Assembly: GCF_004307425.1 (NCBI RefSeq)
Contig: NZ_SEWZ01000004.1
Coordinates: forward strand, 404,755 to 468,754
Direction: 5' to 3'
Origin: Aquirufa antheringensis
Lineage (GTDB): Bacteria; Bacteroidota; Bacteroidia; Cytophagales; Spirosomataceae
DNA: 64,000 nt
The position numbers and the translations under genes were made by a program. The notes beneath the pieces are model-generated. The model made no database searches. It saw only the letters and a program-made list of their open reading frames with translations, and was not told the origin of the DNA. Shown in pieces: positions 36,625 to 46,269 of this stretch (positions are counted from its first letter, which is position 1; every line of letters starts with the position of its first letter).

Positions 36625-37272
36625 ATGCAATCCAACCCCAAAGATATAAAAACCGCCGTAAAAAGAGCCGAATTTACCTATCCAGTAATGGAATCTTTTT
36701 ACACCCTACAAGGGGAAGGTAAATACCAGGGACACGCTGCCTATTTCATTCGCTTAGGCGGTTGCGACGTGGGTTGCCATTGGTGCGATGTAAAAGAATC
36801 ATGGCCGGTAGATACACATCCAATCAAAACCGTAGCCACTTTAGTCGCTGAAGCACTCGAGAATCCAGGCCGATTAGTGGTTATTACGGGTGGAGAACCG
36901 TTGATGCACGATTTAGGCCCTTTGACAGAAGCTCTACAAGAGGCAGGATTCAGAACCCATATCGAAACTTCCGGTGTCGCAACGGCCATTACTGGAACTT
37001 GGGATTGGATTTGCTTCTCCCCTAAGAAGTTCAAAGCACCTAATGAAGGTATTTTAGCCCTTACGAACGAACTCAAAGTCGTGGTAAACCACCCTTCTGA
37101 TATCCCTTGGGCTCAAGAATGGGCAGAAAAACTTCCTAAATCAGCGGAATTATACTTGCAACCCGAGTGGTCCAAGCAAGAACAAATGAATCCCCTTATT
37201 GTGGATTTCGTGAAAGCGAATCCGACGTGGCGGATTTCGGTTCAAACTCATAAATTTCTGCAGATTCCATAG
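36625..37272 (+). CDS. queE: 7-carboxy-7-deazaguanine synthase
   Basis: QueE (215 aa) is a radical-SAM enzyme of queuosine synthesis that converts carboxy-tetrahydropterin to CDG. Seen: ESFYTLQGEGKYQGHAAYFIRLGG, the radical-SAM cysteines Cys47, Cys51 and Cys54 (CDVGCHWC), and the TGGEPLMHDLG motif. queC, queD and queF are not adjacent. Its last 77 bp are also the 3' end of the rlpA gene on the other strand, so both proteins' C termini share DNA. Confidence 0.95.
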   Translation: MQSNPKDIKTAVKRAEFTYPVMESFYTLQGEGKYQGHAAYFIRLGGCDVGCHWCDVKESWPVDTHPIKTVATLVAEALENPGRLVVITGGEPLMHDLGPLTEALQEAGFRTHIETSGVATAITGTWDWICFSPKKFKAPNEGILALTNELKVVVNHPSDIPWAQEWAEKLPKSAELYLQPEWSKQEQMNPLIVDFVKANPTWRISVQTHKFLQIP

Positions 37273-37633
37273 CATTCAAGGAATCAATACGCGACTTCTC
37301 GGTCACCGGTTTAATGTGTACCATTGAAAAACCGTAAGGAATTAATCCCAAATCTTTAGCCGCAGCCCTCGATACATCAATAATTCGCTTACGGCTATGA
37401 GGACCACGATCGATAATACGAACGAAGGTGGTCTTCTTTGTTTTGGGCATATACACCTCCACCCACGTATTAAATGGCAACTTTCTATGTGCTGCCGTGA
37501 ATTTAGCTGGATTATACTTCTCACCACTACTCGTCCGATGTCCTTTCAATCGATTGGAGTAGAAAGACGCCTGCCCTTTTTGCACCTGAGCACAAACAGA
37601 AAAACTGAAAAATAGAAAAAATAGTATCCGCAT
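37196..37633 (-). CDS. rlpA: RlpA-like protein (septal ring lytic transglycosylase family, double-psi beta-barrel)
   Basis: The 145-residue protein has a signal peptide (MRILFFLFFSFSVCAQ, about 1-16) and a single RlpA/DPBB domain: GQASFYSNRLKGHRTSSGEKYN, TAAHRKLPFNTWVEV, FVRIIDRGPHSRKRIIDVSRAAAKDLG. RlpA proteins cleave denuded peptidoglycan glycans. There is no SPOR domain, and this short form may be only a barrel protein. Its C-terminal 25 codons overlap the queE 3' end (77 bp) on the opposite strand. Confidence 0.85.
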   Translation of the reverse strand: MRILFFLFFSFSVCAQVQKGQASFYSNRLKGHRTSSGEKYNPAKFTAAHRKLPFNTWVEVYMPKTKKTTFVRIIDRGPHSRKRIIDVSRAAAKDLGLIPYGFSMVHIKPVTEKSRIDSLNAMESAEIYEFEPKSATSDSLSRNPQ

Positions 37634-37670
37634 AAGGATACAAAGCTAGGCCGAATCTCTCCGTAAAACA

Positions 37671-37698
37671 AAAAAGCCCCCGAAATCGGAGGCTTTTT
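37671..37698 (-). terminator. Intrinsic terminator downstream of gltA
   Basis: AAAAAGCC pairs with GGCTTTTT, followed by an inner CCGA/TCGG with one mismatch between. The minus-strand transcript ends in a U-tract 20 bp after the gltA stop. Confidence 0.75.
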
Positions 37699-37717
37699 CA
37701 ATCTATTGAAACAGAGA

Positions 37718-38980
37718 TTAACGATTCGCCATATCGACAAATGCACGCGCAGGAGAACCTACGTAGATTTGACGAGGACGACCGATAGGCTCCTTGTTTG
37801 TCATCATTTCTTGGTGTTGAGAAATCCAACCTGGAAGACGCCCAATCGCAAATAAGATTGTAAACATATCCGTAGGGATACCCAAAGCGCGGTAAATGAT
37901 CCCTGAGTAGAAATCTACGTTCGGGTATAATTTACGAGCCACGAAATACTCATCACTTAAAGCCGCAGCTTCTAATTCTTGAGCAATCGTTAAAACAGGA
38001 TCCTGAACGCCCAAAGCCGTTAACACATCATCCGCTGCTACCTTAATAATACGAGCACGTGGATCGAAGTTCTTGTAAACACGGTGTCCAAAGCCCATCA
38101 AACGGAAGCCAGACGTCTTATCTTTGGCCATCGCCACAAACTTAGACGTATCACCACCCGCTTGCTTGATCTCTTCTAACATCTCAATCACCGCTTGGTT
38201 TGCACCACCATGTAATGGACCAAACAAGGCTTGGATACCACCTGAAATACTAGAGAATAAACTAGCGTGTGAAGAACCAATCAAACGAACCGTAGACGTA
38301 GAACAGTTTTGTTCGTGATCTGCGTGTAAGATTAATAATTTGTTCAATGCCTTAGAAACGATTGGATCTACTTTGTAATCTTCGCCTGGTTTAGCGAACA
38401 TCATTTTCAAGAAGTTAGAGCAATAGTCTAATGATTGATCCAGAGCCACTAATGCTTCTCCGATTGATTTCTTGTAATTCCAAGCCGCGAAAATAGGCAA
38501 GGCAGCGATCAAACGTAAGATGTTTTCCTTCGTTTCAGCTGGATTATATTGACCTTCCATTAAACCTACTAGAGCTGATAATTCGCTCATTGGGTGCGTT
38601 GAGGACGGAATAACTTGTTCAATTTTCAATAAAACGTCATTCGTTACTGTGTATTTCTTAACATCAGCTTCGAACGCATCTAATTGAACTTGTGTAGGCA
38701 ATTCGCCATTTAATAATAAATAAGCCACTTCTAAGAAGCTAGCTTTATCGGCTAACTCTTCGATGCTATAACCACAATGTCTTAGAATTCCTTCTTCGCC
38801 ATCTAAAAAAGTAATCGCACTTTTTGTTGCACCCGTGTTCTTGTAACCTGGATCATACGTTACGTATCCAGATAAATCGCGAAGTTTCGCAATGTCGATT
38901 GCCTTTTCATTTTCGGTTCCTACTAAAGTAGGTAATTCGAACGTTTGGCCATCGAGGTTAATCACAGCATTTTGAGACAT
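37718..38980 (-). CDS. gltA: Citrate synthase
   Basis: The 420-residue protein is the large-type hexameric citrate synthase that condenses acetyl-CoA with oxaloacetate. Seen: FLDGEEGILRHCGYSIEELA, LLILHADHEQNCSTSTVRLIGSS with the first catalytic His, GPLHGGANQAVIEML with the second, MGFGHRVYKNFDPRA, and the terminal PIGRPRQIYVG. It is monocistronic, with its own terminator at 37671-37698. Confidence 0.98.
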   Translation of the reverse strand: MSQNAVINLDGQTFELPTLVGTENEKAIDIAKLRDLSGYVTYDPGYKNTGATKSAITFLDGEEGILRHCGYSIEELADKASFLEVAYLLLNGELPTQVQLDAFEADVKKYTVTNDVLLKIEQVIPSSTHPMSELSALVGLMEGQYNPAETKENILRLIAALPIFAAWNYKKSIGEALVALDQSLDYCSNFLKMMFAKPGEDYKVDPIVSKALNKLLILHADHEQNCSTSTVRLIGSSHASLFSSISGGIQALFGPLHGGANQAVIEMLEEIKQAGGDTSKFVAMAKDKTSGFRLMGFGHRVYKNFDPRARIIKVAADDVLTALGVQDPVLTIAQELEAAALSDEYFVARKLYPNVDFYSGIIYRALGIPTDMFTILFAIGRLPGWISQHQEMMTNKEPIGRPRQIYVGSPARAFVDMANR

Positions 38981-39115
38981 AGTTGTAAGCTTATAAAATT
39001 CAAGGCACTAAGATAATACGTAATTCTGAAAGGTGTATTACCTTTATAATTCCACGAGAAATAAATTTAATAAAGACAATTTTTTCTTCTAATATTTCAA
39101 TATAAATCCATTTTT

Positions 39116-40384
39116 ATGCCGCAGCTCTCGGAATTGATTCAAAAATACGCCTTCACATCGAAAGATCGTTTTCTTGACTATGTCCAAATAGACACCCAAT
39201 CCGACCCCCACTCGAGCAGCAGCCCCACGACAGAAAAACAAAAAAATCTAGGAAAGGTTTTGATTCAGGAGCTTCATTCCCTCGGAATTTCCAATGCCCA
39301 CCTAGATGAATTTGGTTATGTCTATGCGCACATCGCCTCCAATGTAGCTCACGAAGTTCCCGGCCTTTGTTTTTGTGCCCATATGGATACCTCTCCGGAT
39401 TGTTCTGGTGAAAATGTTAAACCCAAAGTTCACCCCTATTACCACGGACAAGATTTGGTTTTACCAGACGACCCAACCGTTATTATCCGGCTAAGTGAAC
39501 ATCCTGATTTAGCGGAACAAATCGGCAATGATATCATTACGGCCAGCGGAACGACGCTTTTAGGGGCAGATAATAAAGCCGGAGTCGCTGAGATTATGGA
39601 CGTCGTGGCCTTTTATGCTACACATCCTGAAGTTCCTCATGGACCCATCACGATTCTTTTCACGCCGGACGAAGAGGTCGGCCGCGGTACCGATCACGTG
39701 GATATGGAGAAGATTAATGCCCAATACGGCTACACCTTAGATGGCGAAAAGCGCGGCCATTTAGAGAATGAGACTTTCTCCGCGGATGGATTTGTCGTCA
39801 AAATTCAAGGTATTTCCCAGCATCCGGGTTTTGCCAAAGGCCGAATGGAAAGTGCCCTTAAAATAGCTGCAGAAATCGTCAATACCCTACCCAAAGATCG
39901 CCTAAGCCCTGAAACCACCGAAGGAAAAGAAGGCTTCATCCACCCCACTGACATCTACGGAAGTGTAGAAGAAGCGACGATTGAATTCATCATCCGTGAT
40001 TTTGACACCGAAAAACTGCGCGAATACGGCTTCATCATTCAACAGATATCAGAAATGGTCTTGCGCAAATACCCTAATTCCACTGCGACCTACAGCCAAA
40101 CAGAGCAATACCGCAACATGAACGAGATCCTCGTAGATCACCCAGAATGTATTGATCTAGCCATGGAAGCGATGCGCCTAGCTGGTCTAAAAGCCGAAAC
40201 GACAAGCATTCGCGGCGGAACCGACGGCTCCCGATTAACCTTTATGGGCTTACCATGTCCTAATATCTTCGCTGGCGAACACGCCTTCCACAGCAAACAA
40301 GAATGGGTTTCAGTGCAGGATATGCAGAAAGCGACGGAGACGGTTCTTTATCTCGTTAGTTTGTTCGTGGAGCGTTCGAAATGA
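39116..40384 (+). CDS. pepT: Peptidase T (tripeptide aminopeptidase)
   Basis: The 422-residue M20B metallopeptidase removes the N-terminal residue of tripeptides in the cytosol. Metal ligands are in FCAHMDTSPD, LLGADNKAGVAEIM, FTPDEEVGRGTDH and, at the C terminus, GEHAFHSKQEWVSV. GGTDGSRLTFMGLPCPNIFAG is diagnostic. The stop codon is followed by the GAGATTA/TAGAGTA heptamer element. Confidence 0.96.
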   Translation: MPQLSELIQKYAFTSKDRFLDYVQIDTQSDPHSSSSPTTEKQKNLGKVLIQELHSLGISNAHLDEFGYVYAHIASNVAHEVPGLCFCAHMDTSPDCSGENVKPKVHPYYHGQDLVLPDDPTVIIRLSEHPDLAEQIGNDIITASGTTLLGADNKAGVAEIMDVVAFYATHPEVPHGPITILFTPDEEVGRGTDHVDMEKINAQYGYTLDGEKRGHLENETFSADGFVVKIQGISQHPGFAKGRMESALKIAAEIVNTLPKDRLSPETTEGKEGFIHPTDIYGSVEEATIEFIIRDFDTEKLREYGFIIQQISEMVLRKYPNSTATYSQTEQYRNMNEILVDHPECIDLAMEAMRLAGLKAETTSIRGGTDGSRLTFMGLPCPNIFAGEHAFHSKQEWVSVQDMQKATETVLYLVSLFVERSK

Positions 40385-40534
40385 GATTATAGAGTAGAGA
40401 TTATAGAGTAGAGATATGGAATCGCCTTCGGCGATGATTTCAGAAATGATTTTAATTACACGCACAAAAAAAGGATCTACTTAGATCCTTTTTTTGTATT
40501 TATCTCTTCTCTTTACTCTATAATCTATACTCTA
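40385..40534. repeat. Composite heptamer-repeat / terminator element (GAGATTA-TAGAGTA type)
   Basis: The left arm (40385-40414) reads GAGATTA and TAGAGTA alternately, i.e. a 7-bp period. The inverted right arm is at about 40502-40534. Between them lie a mini-hairpin ATCGCC-TTC-GGCGAT (40421-40435; GAA loop on the minus strand) and the terminator 40465-40496. The layout is the same as in the CAAAGNN elements but the repeat word is different. Confidence 0.8.
40465..40496. terminator. Bidirectional intrinsic terminator
   Basis: A perfect 14-bp stem CA7-GGATCT / AGATCC-T7-G with loop ACTT serves pepT (+) and guaA (-). Confidence 0.85.
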
Positions 40535-40537
40535 AAG

Positions 40538-40753
40538 ATATTGCGCAGCACATTTTCGAACCGTTTTTAGAAATAAATATAGATTTCAATTCAAAAAATC
40601 ATTGTTCAGCACAATCTCTTCATAGAAATAAATTATTGTGTGATGTGAAGAAAATATTGCGCAGCACATTTTCGAACCGTTTTTAGAAATAAATTTAGAT
40701 TTCAATTCAAAAAATCATTGCGCAGCACGATTTTAGAATTGAAAACTAAATTT
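40538..40753. repeat. 116-bp-period direct repeat with TTGCGCAGCAC cores
   Basis: 40538-40612 and 40654-40728 are near-identical 75-bp copies (ATATTGCGCAGCACATTTTC...), offset by 116 bp. TTGCGCAGCAC occurs at the start of each copy and again at the end of the second, and a variant (TTGTTCAGCAC) ends the first. The DNA after the last core (to 40753) is the inverted complement of the block before it, giving a long imperfect hairpin that ends in the guaA stop codon. No coding potential is seen. Confidence 0.8.
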
Positions 40754-42275
40754 ATTCCCACTCAATCGTAGCCGGCGGCTTACTCGAAATATCATACACC
40801 ACGCGATTCACGCCTTTCACCTTATTGATAATCTCATTCGAAATACGACCTAAGAATTCGTAAGGTAAGTGGCACCAGTCAGCGGTCATTCCATCCACAC
40901 TGGAAACGGCACGCAAAGCCACCACTTGCTCATACGTACGCTCATCCCCCATGACACCCACGGATTGGATAGGTAAAAGAATCGCGCCTGCTTGCCAAAC
41001 TTGGTCATACAAACCATCCTCCTTCAAACCATTGATGAAAATGGCATCCACTTTTTGCAAAATATCCACTTTTTCTGGTGTGATATCGCCTAGAATACGG
41101 ATACCTAAACCTGGTCCAGGGAAAGGGTGGCGGCCTAAAATGTCTTTAGGAACACCTAAGGTTTTACCCACTAAACGTACCTCATCTTTAAACAAGGCAT
41201 CTAATGGCTCTACCACTTTTAACTTCATGAAATCAGGTAAGCCACCCACGTTGTGGTGCGATTTGATGGTTGCGCTTGGTCCTTTAAGGGAAACGGATTC
41301 GATTTTATCTGGGTAAATCGTGCCTTGGCCTAACCAAGAAACGCCCTCGATTAAATGGGCCTCCTCGTCGAATACCTCGATAAAGGTCTTCCCGATGGCT
41401 TTGCGCTTGTCCTCTGGATCTGTTAAGCCTTTTAGGGCGTCGTAGAAGCGTTGTTTGGAGTTTACTCCTTTCACGTTTAGGCCTAGTGTTTCGTAAGATG
41501 CCAAAACTTGTTCGAATTCATCCTTGCGCAACAAACCATTGTCTACGAAGATGCAATACAGGTTTTTACCGATCGCGCGGTGTAATAATACCGCAGCCAC
41601 TGAGCTATCTACCCCGCCAGAAAGACCTAGAACGACTTTGTCATTCCCTAATTTGGCCTGTAACTCTGAAACCGTTCTATCTACGAAAGAATCTGATGTC
41701 CACGTCTGAGCGCAGCCACAAATTCCTACGATAAAGTTCTTGATTAAAATACTTCCTTCCGTCGAGTGCGTCACTTCTGGGTGGAATTGAATACCGAAAA
41801 TAGGCTTCGAAACGTGTGCAAATGCCGCTACACGTACTGTCTCCGTTGAACCAATTAATTCATATTCAGACGGCAATTCCATAATCGTATCGCCATGTGA
41901 CATCCACACCTGACCTGTAGCCGATAAGCCTTTCAATAATGGACTCTCTTTTACACTCGTCATGTGCGCACGACCATATTCGCGGTGACCTGATGCTTGA
42001 ACGGAGCCTCCGCCCTGATGCGCTAACAATTGCGCTCCATAGCAAATTCCTAAAATGGGCAAAGAACCAAACAGACTTAAATCTACGCGAGGAGAATCTT
42101 CATCTCTCACCGAACAAGGGCTACCTGAAAGGATAATCCCTTTCACCGATTCGTCGATTTCTGGAATGTGATTAAAAGGATGTATTTCGCAATAGACTTG
42201 CGCTTCTCTGATGCGACGCGCAATTAATTGGGTCACCTGAGAACCGAAATCAAGTATAAGGATCTTTTCCGCCAT
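40752..42275 (-). CDS. guaA: GMP synthase (glutamine-hydrolysing)
   Basis: GuaA (507 aa) converts XMP to GMP. The class I glutamine amidotransferase domain has [11 protein letters not shown], the nucleophile Cys78 in LGICYGAQ, and [11 protein letters not shown]. The ATP-pyrophosphatase domain has [13 protein letters not shown], and [16 protein letters not shown] and the terminal KPPATIEWE belong to the dimerisation domain. It is monocistronic, with a repeat-rich 3' region. Confidence 0.98.
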   Translation of the reverse strand: MAEKILILDFGSQVTQLIARRIREAQVYCEIHPFNHIPEIDESVKGIILSGSPCSVRDEDSPRVDLSLFGSLPILGICYGAQLLAHQGGGSVQASGHREYGRAHMTSVKESPLLKGLSATGQVWMSHGDTIMELPSEYELIGSTETVRVAAFAHVSKPIFGIQFHPEVTHSTEGSILIKNFIVGICGCAQTWTSDSFVDRTVSELQAKLGNDKVVLGLSGGVDSSVAAVLLHRAIGKNLYCIFVDNGLLRKDEFEQVLASYETLGLNVKGVNSKQRFYDALKGLTDPEDKRKAIGKTFIEVFDEEAHLIEGVSWLGQGTIYPDKIESVSLKGPSATIKSHHNVGGLPDFMKLKVVEPLDALFKDEVRLVGKTLGVPKDILGRHPFPGPGLGIRILGDITPEKVDILQKVDAIFINGLKEDGLYDQVWQAGAILLPIQSVGVMGDERTYEQVVALRAVSSVDGMTADWCHLPYEFLGRISNEIINKVKGVNRVVYDISSKPPATIEWE

Positions 42276-42327
42276 GTTTGTTTTTGCTTAAAAATAAACG
42301 GCAAATGTCGGAATTTTTTGCCTAATT

Positions 42328-43488
42328 CTAACGATAAAGCAGGTAATTTTGGCGCATTTTTTGGTATTGCACTAATCCTGGCTCCCAAGAATCCCGAATA
42401 TCCTTCTCCGATTTACCTGCAATGATGGCTAAACGCAATTGATCTGTGCCCGCTAGCTTATCAAAGAAAGAAGGCGATGTAAAGAATTTCTCCCCTAAAC
42501 CTGATTTACTGTAGAAATACAGGAGGTATTTTAAACTAAAGCCTAGGTTACGAGCTGGCAAGGTAGATAGATTATATCCGTAACAGGTTTGATCTTTCAA
42601 GGGAGGATCCATCGCGCCTGGCTTTGGTACCGGCGTAAAAGTATAATCCCCCAGGCCGGCGATATTTGTTCCGACTACCTGAAACTGCAAATCGGTTCCT
42701 CGTCCGATGCTCACATTCGTACCTTCGAACAAACAAAGCGATGGATACAAGGCGATGGATTGATCATTCGGCAAATTAGGCGAGGGAGCAATGGCCACAT
42801 GAACTGGAGATGCGTGAGTATAATTCTTGACAGGAATGACATTCAGGGAGGCTTTGGCACTATTTGCTAACCAACCTTCCCCATTAATCATGCGCGCTAA
42901 TTCTCCTAAAGTACATCCGTGCACGACCGGAATCGGATTCAAACCTACGAAAGACGCCTGCGCCTTTTCCAATACGGGTCCATCGACATAATGCCCATTC
43001 GGGTTCGGGCGATCTAAAACCATCAAAGGCACCTTATTCTCCGCACAAGCCTCTAAGACATAATGCAAAGTGGACGAATAAGTATAGAAACGCGCACCTA
43101 CGTCTTGAATATCAAACAAAACAACATCAATCCCTTGCAAATCCTCCGCAGTAGGTTTCTTATGTTTACCATACAAAGAAATAAGAGCAAGACCCGTTTT
43201 GCGATCCACCTCATTATCGATGTGCGCCCCAGCATCTGCCGTTCCTCTAAATCCGTGTTCTGGAGCAAAAATCTTTTTCACTGATACGCCTAGTGACAAT
43301 AAAGTATCGGCTAAATGCGTCTTCCCTACCACGGAGGTATGATTAACGACTAAGGCAATTTGTTTGCCTTTTAGGGCTGGCAAGTAAGCGGAGAATTGTG
43401 CGGCACCTGGAATGAGCGTTTTTTGACCCAATCCGGTAAATGCCAAAAGGCAGAACATTAAAACAATACTATTTGATTTACGCCCCAT
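42328..43488 (-). CDS. namZ: DUF1343 protein, NamZ-type exo-beta-N-acetylmuramidase
   Basis: The 386-residue exported protein has a signal peptide (about 1-22, LAFTGLGQ). The DUF1343 core follows: LVVNHTSVVG, KKIFAPEHGFRGTADAGAHI, VVLFDIQDVGARFYTYSSTLHYVLEAC, MVLDRPNPNGHYVDGPV, and EGTNVSIGRGTD. NamZ from Tannerella and Bacillus removes N-acetylmuramic acid from the ends of peptidoglycan fragments, so a wall-recycling role is expected. No MurNAc uptake genes are next to it; divergent from it is a LolE-like gene. Confidence 0.88.
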   Translation of the reverse strand: MGRKSNSIVLMFCLLAFTGLGQKTLIPGAAQFSAYLPALKGKQIALVVNHTSVVGKTHLADTLLSLGVSVKKIFAPEHGFRGTADAGAHIDNEVDRKTGLALISLYGKHKKPTAEDLQGIDVVLFDIQDVGARFYTYSSTLHYVLEACAENKVPLMVLDRPNPNGHYVDGPVLEKAQASFVGLNPIPVVHGCTLGELARMINGEGWLANSAKASLNVIPVKNYTHASPVHVAIAPSPNLPNDQSIALYPSLCLFEGTNVSIGRGTDLQFQVVGTNIAGLGDYTFTPVPKPGAMDPPLKDQTCYGYNLSTLPARNLGFSLKYLLYFYSKSGLGEKFFTSPSFFDKLAGTDQLRLAIIAGKSEKDIRDSWEPGLVQYQKMRQNYLLYR

Positions 43489-43528
43489 TCGTGTTTTCTT
43501 TGCGGTTCAGAATTGAAAATCAAATCTA

Positions 43529-44737
43529 ATGAATTTCCCTCTTTTTGTCGCTAGGCGTATTCGGAAAACTCAAGACACCTCCTTTTCTAAGACGGTGACC
43601 TATGTGGGTATCGGTACAGTGGCGGCAGGAACGGCGATTATCTTGGTGGCGTTTGCGATTCTTTTTGGCTTTAAGACGACTATTCAGGACAAATTGACCA
43701 GCTTTTCTGGAGATGCGCGCGTTTCACAGATTTCGGGGAATCGGTCTTTAGCGGAAAGTCCTCTGACCCGTAACCGAGCATGGGAAGCTAAAACGCTCCT
43801 ACGTCCAGAAGTAGATCATATTCAAGCCCACGTGCAGAGACCGGGGATTTTAGTAGGAAAAGAAGGATTAGCGGGGATTGTCGTAAAGGGTATAGGAAAA
43901 GATCTTCCGACGAAGCAATTACAGAAGAATATCATTAGCGGCTCTAATAGCCTGAATGGTCCACAGGAGGTGATTGTAAGTGAGGCTTTGGCCAAACAAT
44001 TAAAGGTCAAAACCAACGGTTCGCTGATTCTCTATTTCCTCAGCGCTCCCGAGAGACCGCGTAAAGTGAAAGTCGCCGGCATCTATGAGACGGGACTGGA
44101 GGAATTGGATAAAATATTTGTCCTAGCTGATCGGGATTGGGTTCAAAAGATGAATGGTTGGACAGCTGACTCACTAGGCACTTATGAGGTCTTCTTTAAA
44201 AGCAAAGAGAATCTAGAAGCAAAAACAAATGCGCTGGCTAAAACCATGCCGCCTGAATGGCGCATACAACCAGTGACAGAGATCTACCCTGCACTTTTTG
44301 ACTGGATGACGATGCTCGACCGTAATATTGTTATCTTCATTAGCCTCCTCTTCGTAGTGGCCTGCTTTAATCTGATCGCTACGCTTTGGGTTTTAATCAT
44401 GGAACGTGTTCCCATGGTAGGACTCTTAAAATCTATGGGCGCCTCCGCAGCTCAGATCCGTCGTATTTTCTGGTGGAATGGTCTATTTATTTTGGTACGC
44501 GGCTTGCTCATCGGAAATGGTATTGCCTTTTCGTTCTGCTATTTGCAGTCGAGCTACCACCTGATCCCCTTGGATCCGGAAAGTTATTATATGAGCAGTG
44601 TGCCCATTGAATGGGACCTAGCCACTTGGGGAATCGTCAATGCGCTGACGATTGTGTTAGTAAGTTTCATGATGTCCATCCCTACCCTGTTGATTACTAA
44701 AATACAGCCCACCGAGGCACTGAACTTCAAGAATTAA
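43529..44737 (+). CDS. lolE: FtsX-like ABC transporter permease (LolE type)
   Basis: The 402-residue protein has the LolC/E layout: RIRKTQDTSFSKTVTYVGIGTVAAGTAIILVAFAIL (first membrane helix), a periplasmic MacB-type domain, and three C-terminal helices with LWVLIMERVPMVGLLKSMGASAAQIRRIFWWNGLFI and a terminal IPTLLITKIQPTEAL. It should form the inner-membrane part of the lipoprotein sorting machine, perhaps with the product of 14215-15450. It overlaps the next start codon by 1 bp (TAATG). The E versus C assignment is not firm. Confidence 0.82.
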   Translation: MNFPLFVARRIRKTQDTSFSKTVTYVGIGTVAAGTAIILVAFAILFGFKTTIQDKLTSFSGDARVSQISGNRSLAESPLTRNRAWEAKTLLRPEVDHIQAHVQRPGILVGKEGLAGIVVKGIGKDLPTKQLQKNIISGSNSLNGPQEVIVSEALAKQLKVKTNGSLILYFLSAPERPRKVKVAGIYETGLEELDKIFVLADRDWVQKMNGWTADSLGTYEVFFKSKENLEAKTNALAKTMPPEWRIQPVTEIYPALFDWMTMLDRNIVIFISLLFVVACFNLIATLWVLIMERVPMVGLLKSMGASAAQIRRIFWWNGLFILVRGLLIGNGIAFSFCYLQSSYHLIPLDPESYYMSSVPIEWDLATWGIVNALTIVLVSFMMSIPTLLITKIQPTEALNFKN

Positions 44738-46269
44738 TGTTTAAAAAACTCCTGTTCCTCTTGTGTTTTGTTTATGGAGTCAATGCACAAGACAGCCTCC
44801 GCTATTCGATTGACCTGAATCGCTTGGAAAATGATCGCTTACGGGTAGAGGTGAAATTGCCACAAGGCGTTAAGGAGTTTTGTTTCCCCAAAATGGTTCC
44901 AGGCACCTACGCGATTTATCATTTTGGACGCTATGTAAGTAATCTACAAGCCTTCGATGCCTCAGGAAAAGTAATTTCAGTCGTTCGCAAAGACACGAAT
45001 ACCTTCTCCTTTAAAAATGCCTCCTCACTTAGCTACGAAGTGGATGACACCTGGGATAGCCCAGAGATCAAGGGGACCTATATTTTTGAACCTGCAGGCA
45101 CGAATTTCCAGGCAGATACCCTGTTTGCTTTAAATACCCATGCTTTATTAGGCTATGCAAAAGGGTACGAGCAATTGCCTGTCTCCTTACAGTTGAAAAC
45201 TCCGCCCCGTTTAATCCCCTCTTCCTCTTTAATCGCAAAAGACGGCAAATACGTTGCCTCTTCTTATCAAAAATTAACGGATGCTCCCATCTTAGTAGCA
45301 GCCGCCGATACCGTGCACCTTCACCTCGCTAATACAGACATTCTCATTGCTGTCTACTCTCCTTCTCACAAAATCAAAGCCTCCGAAATCGCTACGCAAT
45401 TAAAGCCCTTACTGAGGGCTCAATTAAATTACTTGGGTGGACGTTTTCCAGTTAATAACTATGCCTTTTTACTGGTGATGTCAGCCCATCTAAAGAATGG
45501 AAGTTATGGAGCGCTAGAACATGCACAGTCTTCTTTTTATTATTTACCGGAAGATTCCATTTCCGTCATGGGTCCTATCATTCGCGATGTAAGTGCGCAT
45601 GAGTTCTTCCACATACAGACTCCCTTGAACTTACATTCAGATGAAATTGGTCATTTTGATTTCCAAAACCCCCAGATGTCGAAGCATCTTTGGCTATATG
45701 AAGGATTGACGGAATACGCTGCGCAACATATGCAGTTGCAAGGCGGATTGATTAGTCTACCGGCGTTTTTAGAGCGAATGACGGAAAAATACCGAACGAG
45801 TAACTTTAGCTATGACAACACTATTCCTTTCACCAAAATGAGCAAAGGGGTCTTGTCTCATTACAAAGAAGAATATGGGAATGTGTACCAAAAAGGGGCC
45901 TTGATTGGCCTTTGCCTTGATTTATACCTTCGGAGTGAAACAGAAGGACGCTATGGAACTCAACAGCTTATCCGTGATTTGTCTGCCCGCTTTGGCCCAG
46001 AAAAATCCTTCGCTGATCAAGCATTATTCGACTTGATACTCGAAACGACTCAGGTAAAAGGGGTGGAGAAATTCTTACGCAAGTATGTTAGTGGAAATGA
46101 AGAATTGCCCCTAGCCAGCTTATTATCTAAAGTCGGATGTGAATTACGCAGTACGGATGACAAAAAAGACAAAATCGCCTTTTTAGCGGCAATGAAAAAC
46201 GAATTAAAGGAAATGAAAAAACCAAGCCCAGCCCAATTACAGTTGAGACAGGCTTGGATCCACCATTAA
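44737..46269 (+). CDS. M61-family glycyl aminopeptidase
   Basis: The 510-residue exported metallopeptidase has a signal peptide (MFKKLLFLLCFVYGVNAQ), an N-terminal beta domain, and the M61 catalytic domain with HEFFH at about 288-292 and the third zinc ligand Glu in WLYEGLTEYAA at about 322. The C-terminal PDZ domain that many M61 enzymes carry is not visible, so this is a shorter form. It is translationally coupled to the lolE-like gene and its end overlaps maeB on the other strand by 4 bp. Confidence 0.87.
   Translation: MFKKLLFLLCFVYGVNAQDSLRYSIDLNRLENDRLRVEVKLPQGVKEFCFPKMVPGTYAIYHFGRYVSNLQAFDASGKVISVVRKDTNTFSFKNASSLSYEVDDTWDSPEIKGTYIFEPAGTNFQADTLFALNTHALLGYAKGYEQLPVSLQLKTPPRLIPSSSLIAKDGKYVASSYQKLTDAPILVAAADTVHLHLANTDILIAVYSPSHKIKASEIATQLKPLLRAQLNYLGGRFPVNNYAFLLVMSAHLKNGSYGALEHAQSSFYYLPEDSISVMGPIIRDVSAHEFFHIQTPLNLHSDEIGHFDFQNPQMSKHLWLYEGLTEYAAQHMQLQGGLISLPAFLERMTEKYRTSNFSYDNTIPFTKMSKGVLSHYKEEYGNVYQKGALIGLCLDLYLRSETEGRYGTQQLIRDLSARFGPEKSFADQALFDLILETTQVKGVEKFLRKYVSGNEELPLASLLSKVGCELRSTDDKKDKIAFLAAMKNELKEMKKPSPAQLQLRQAWIHH

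Noticed and set aside
40538..40753. Repeats next to guaA considered as a CRISPR array
   Set aside because: Only two 75-bp copies with a single 41-bp gap, unequal cores, an inverted end, and no cas genes.
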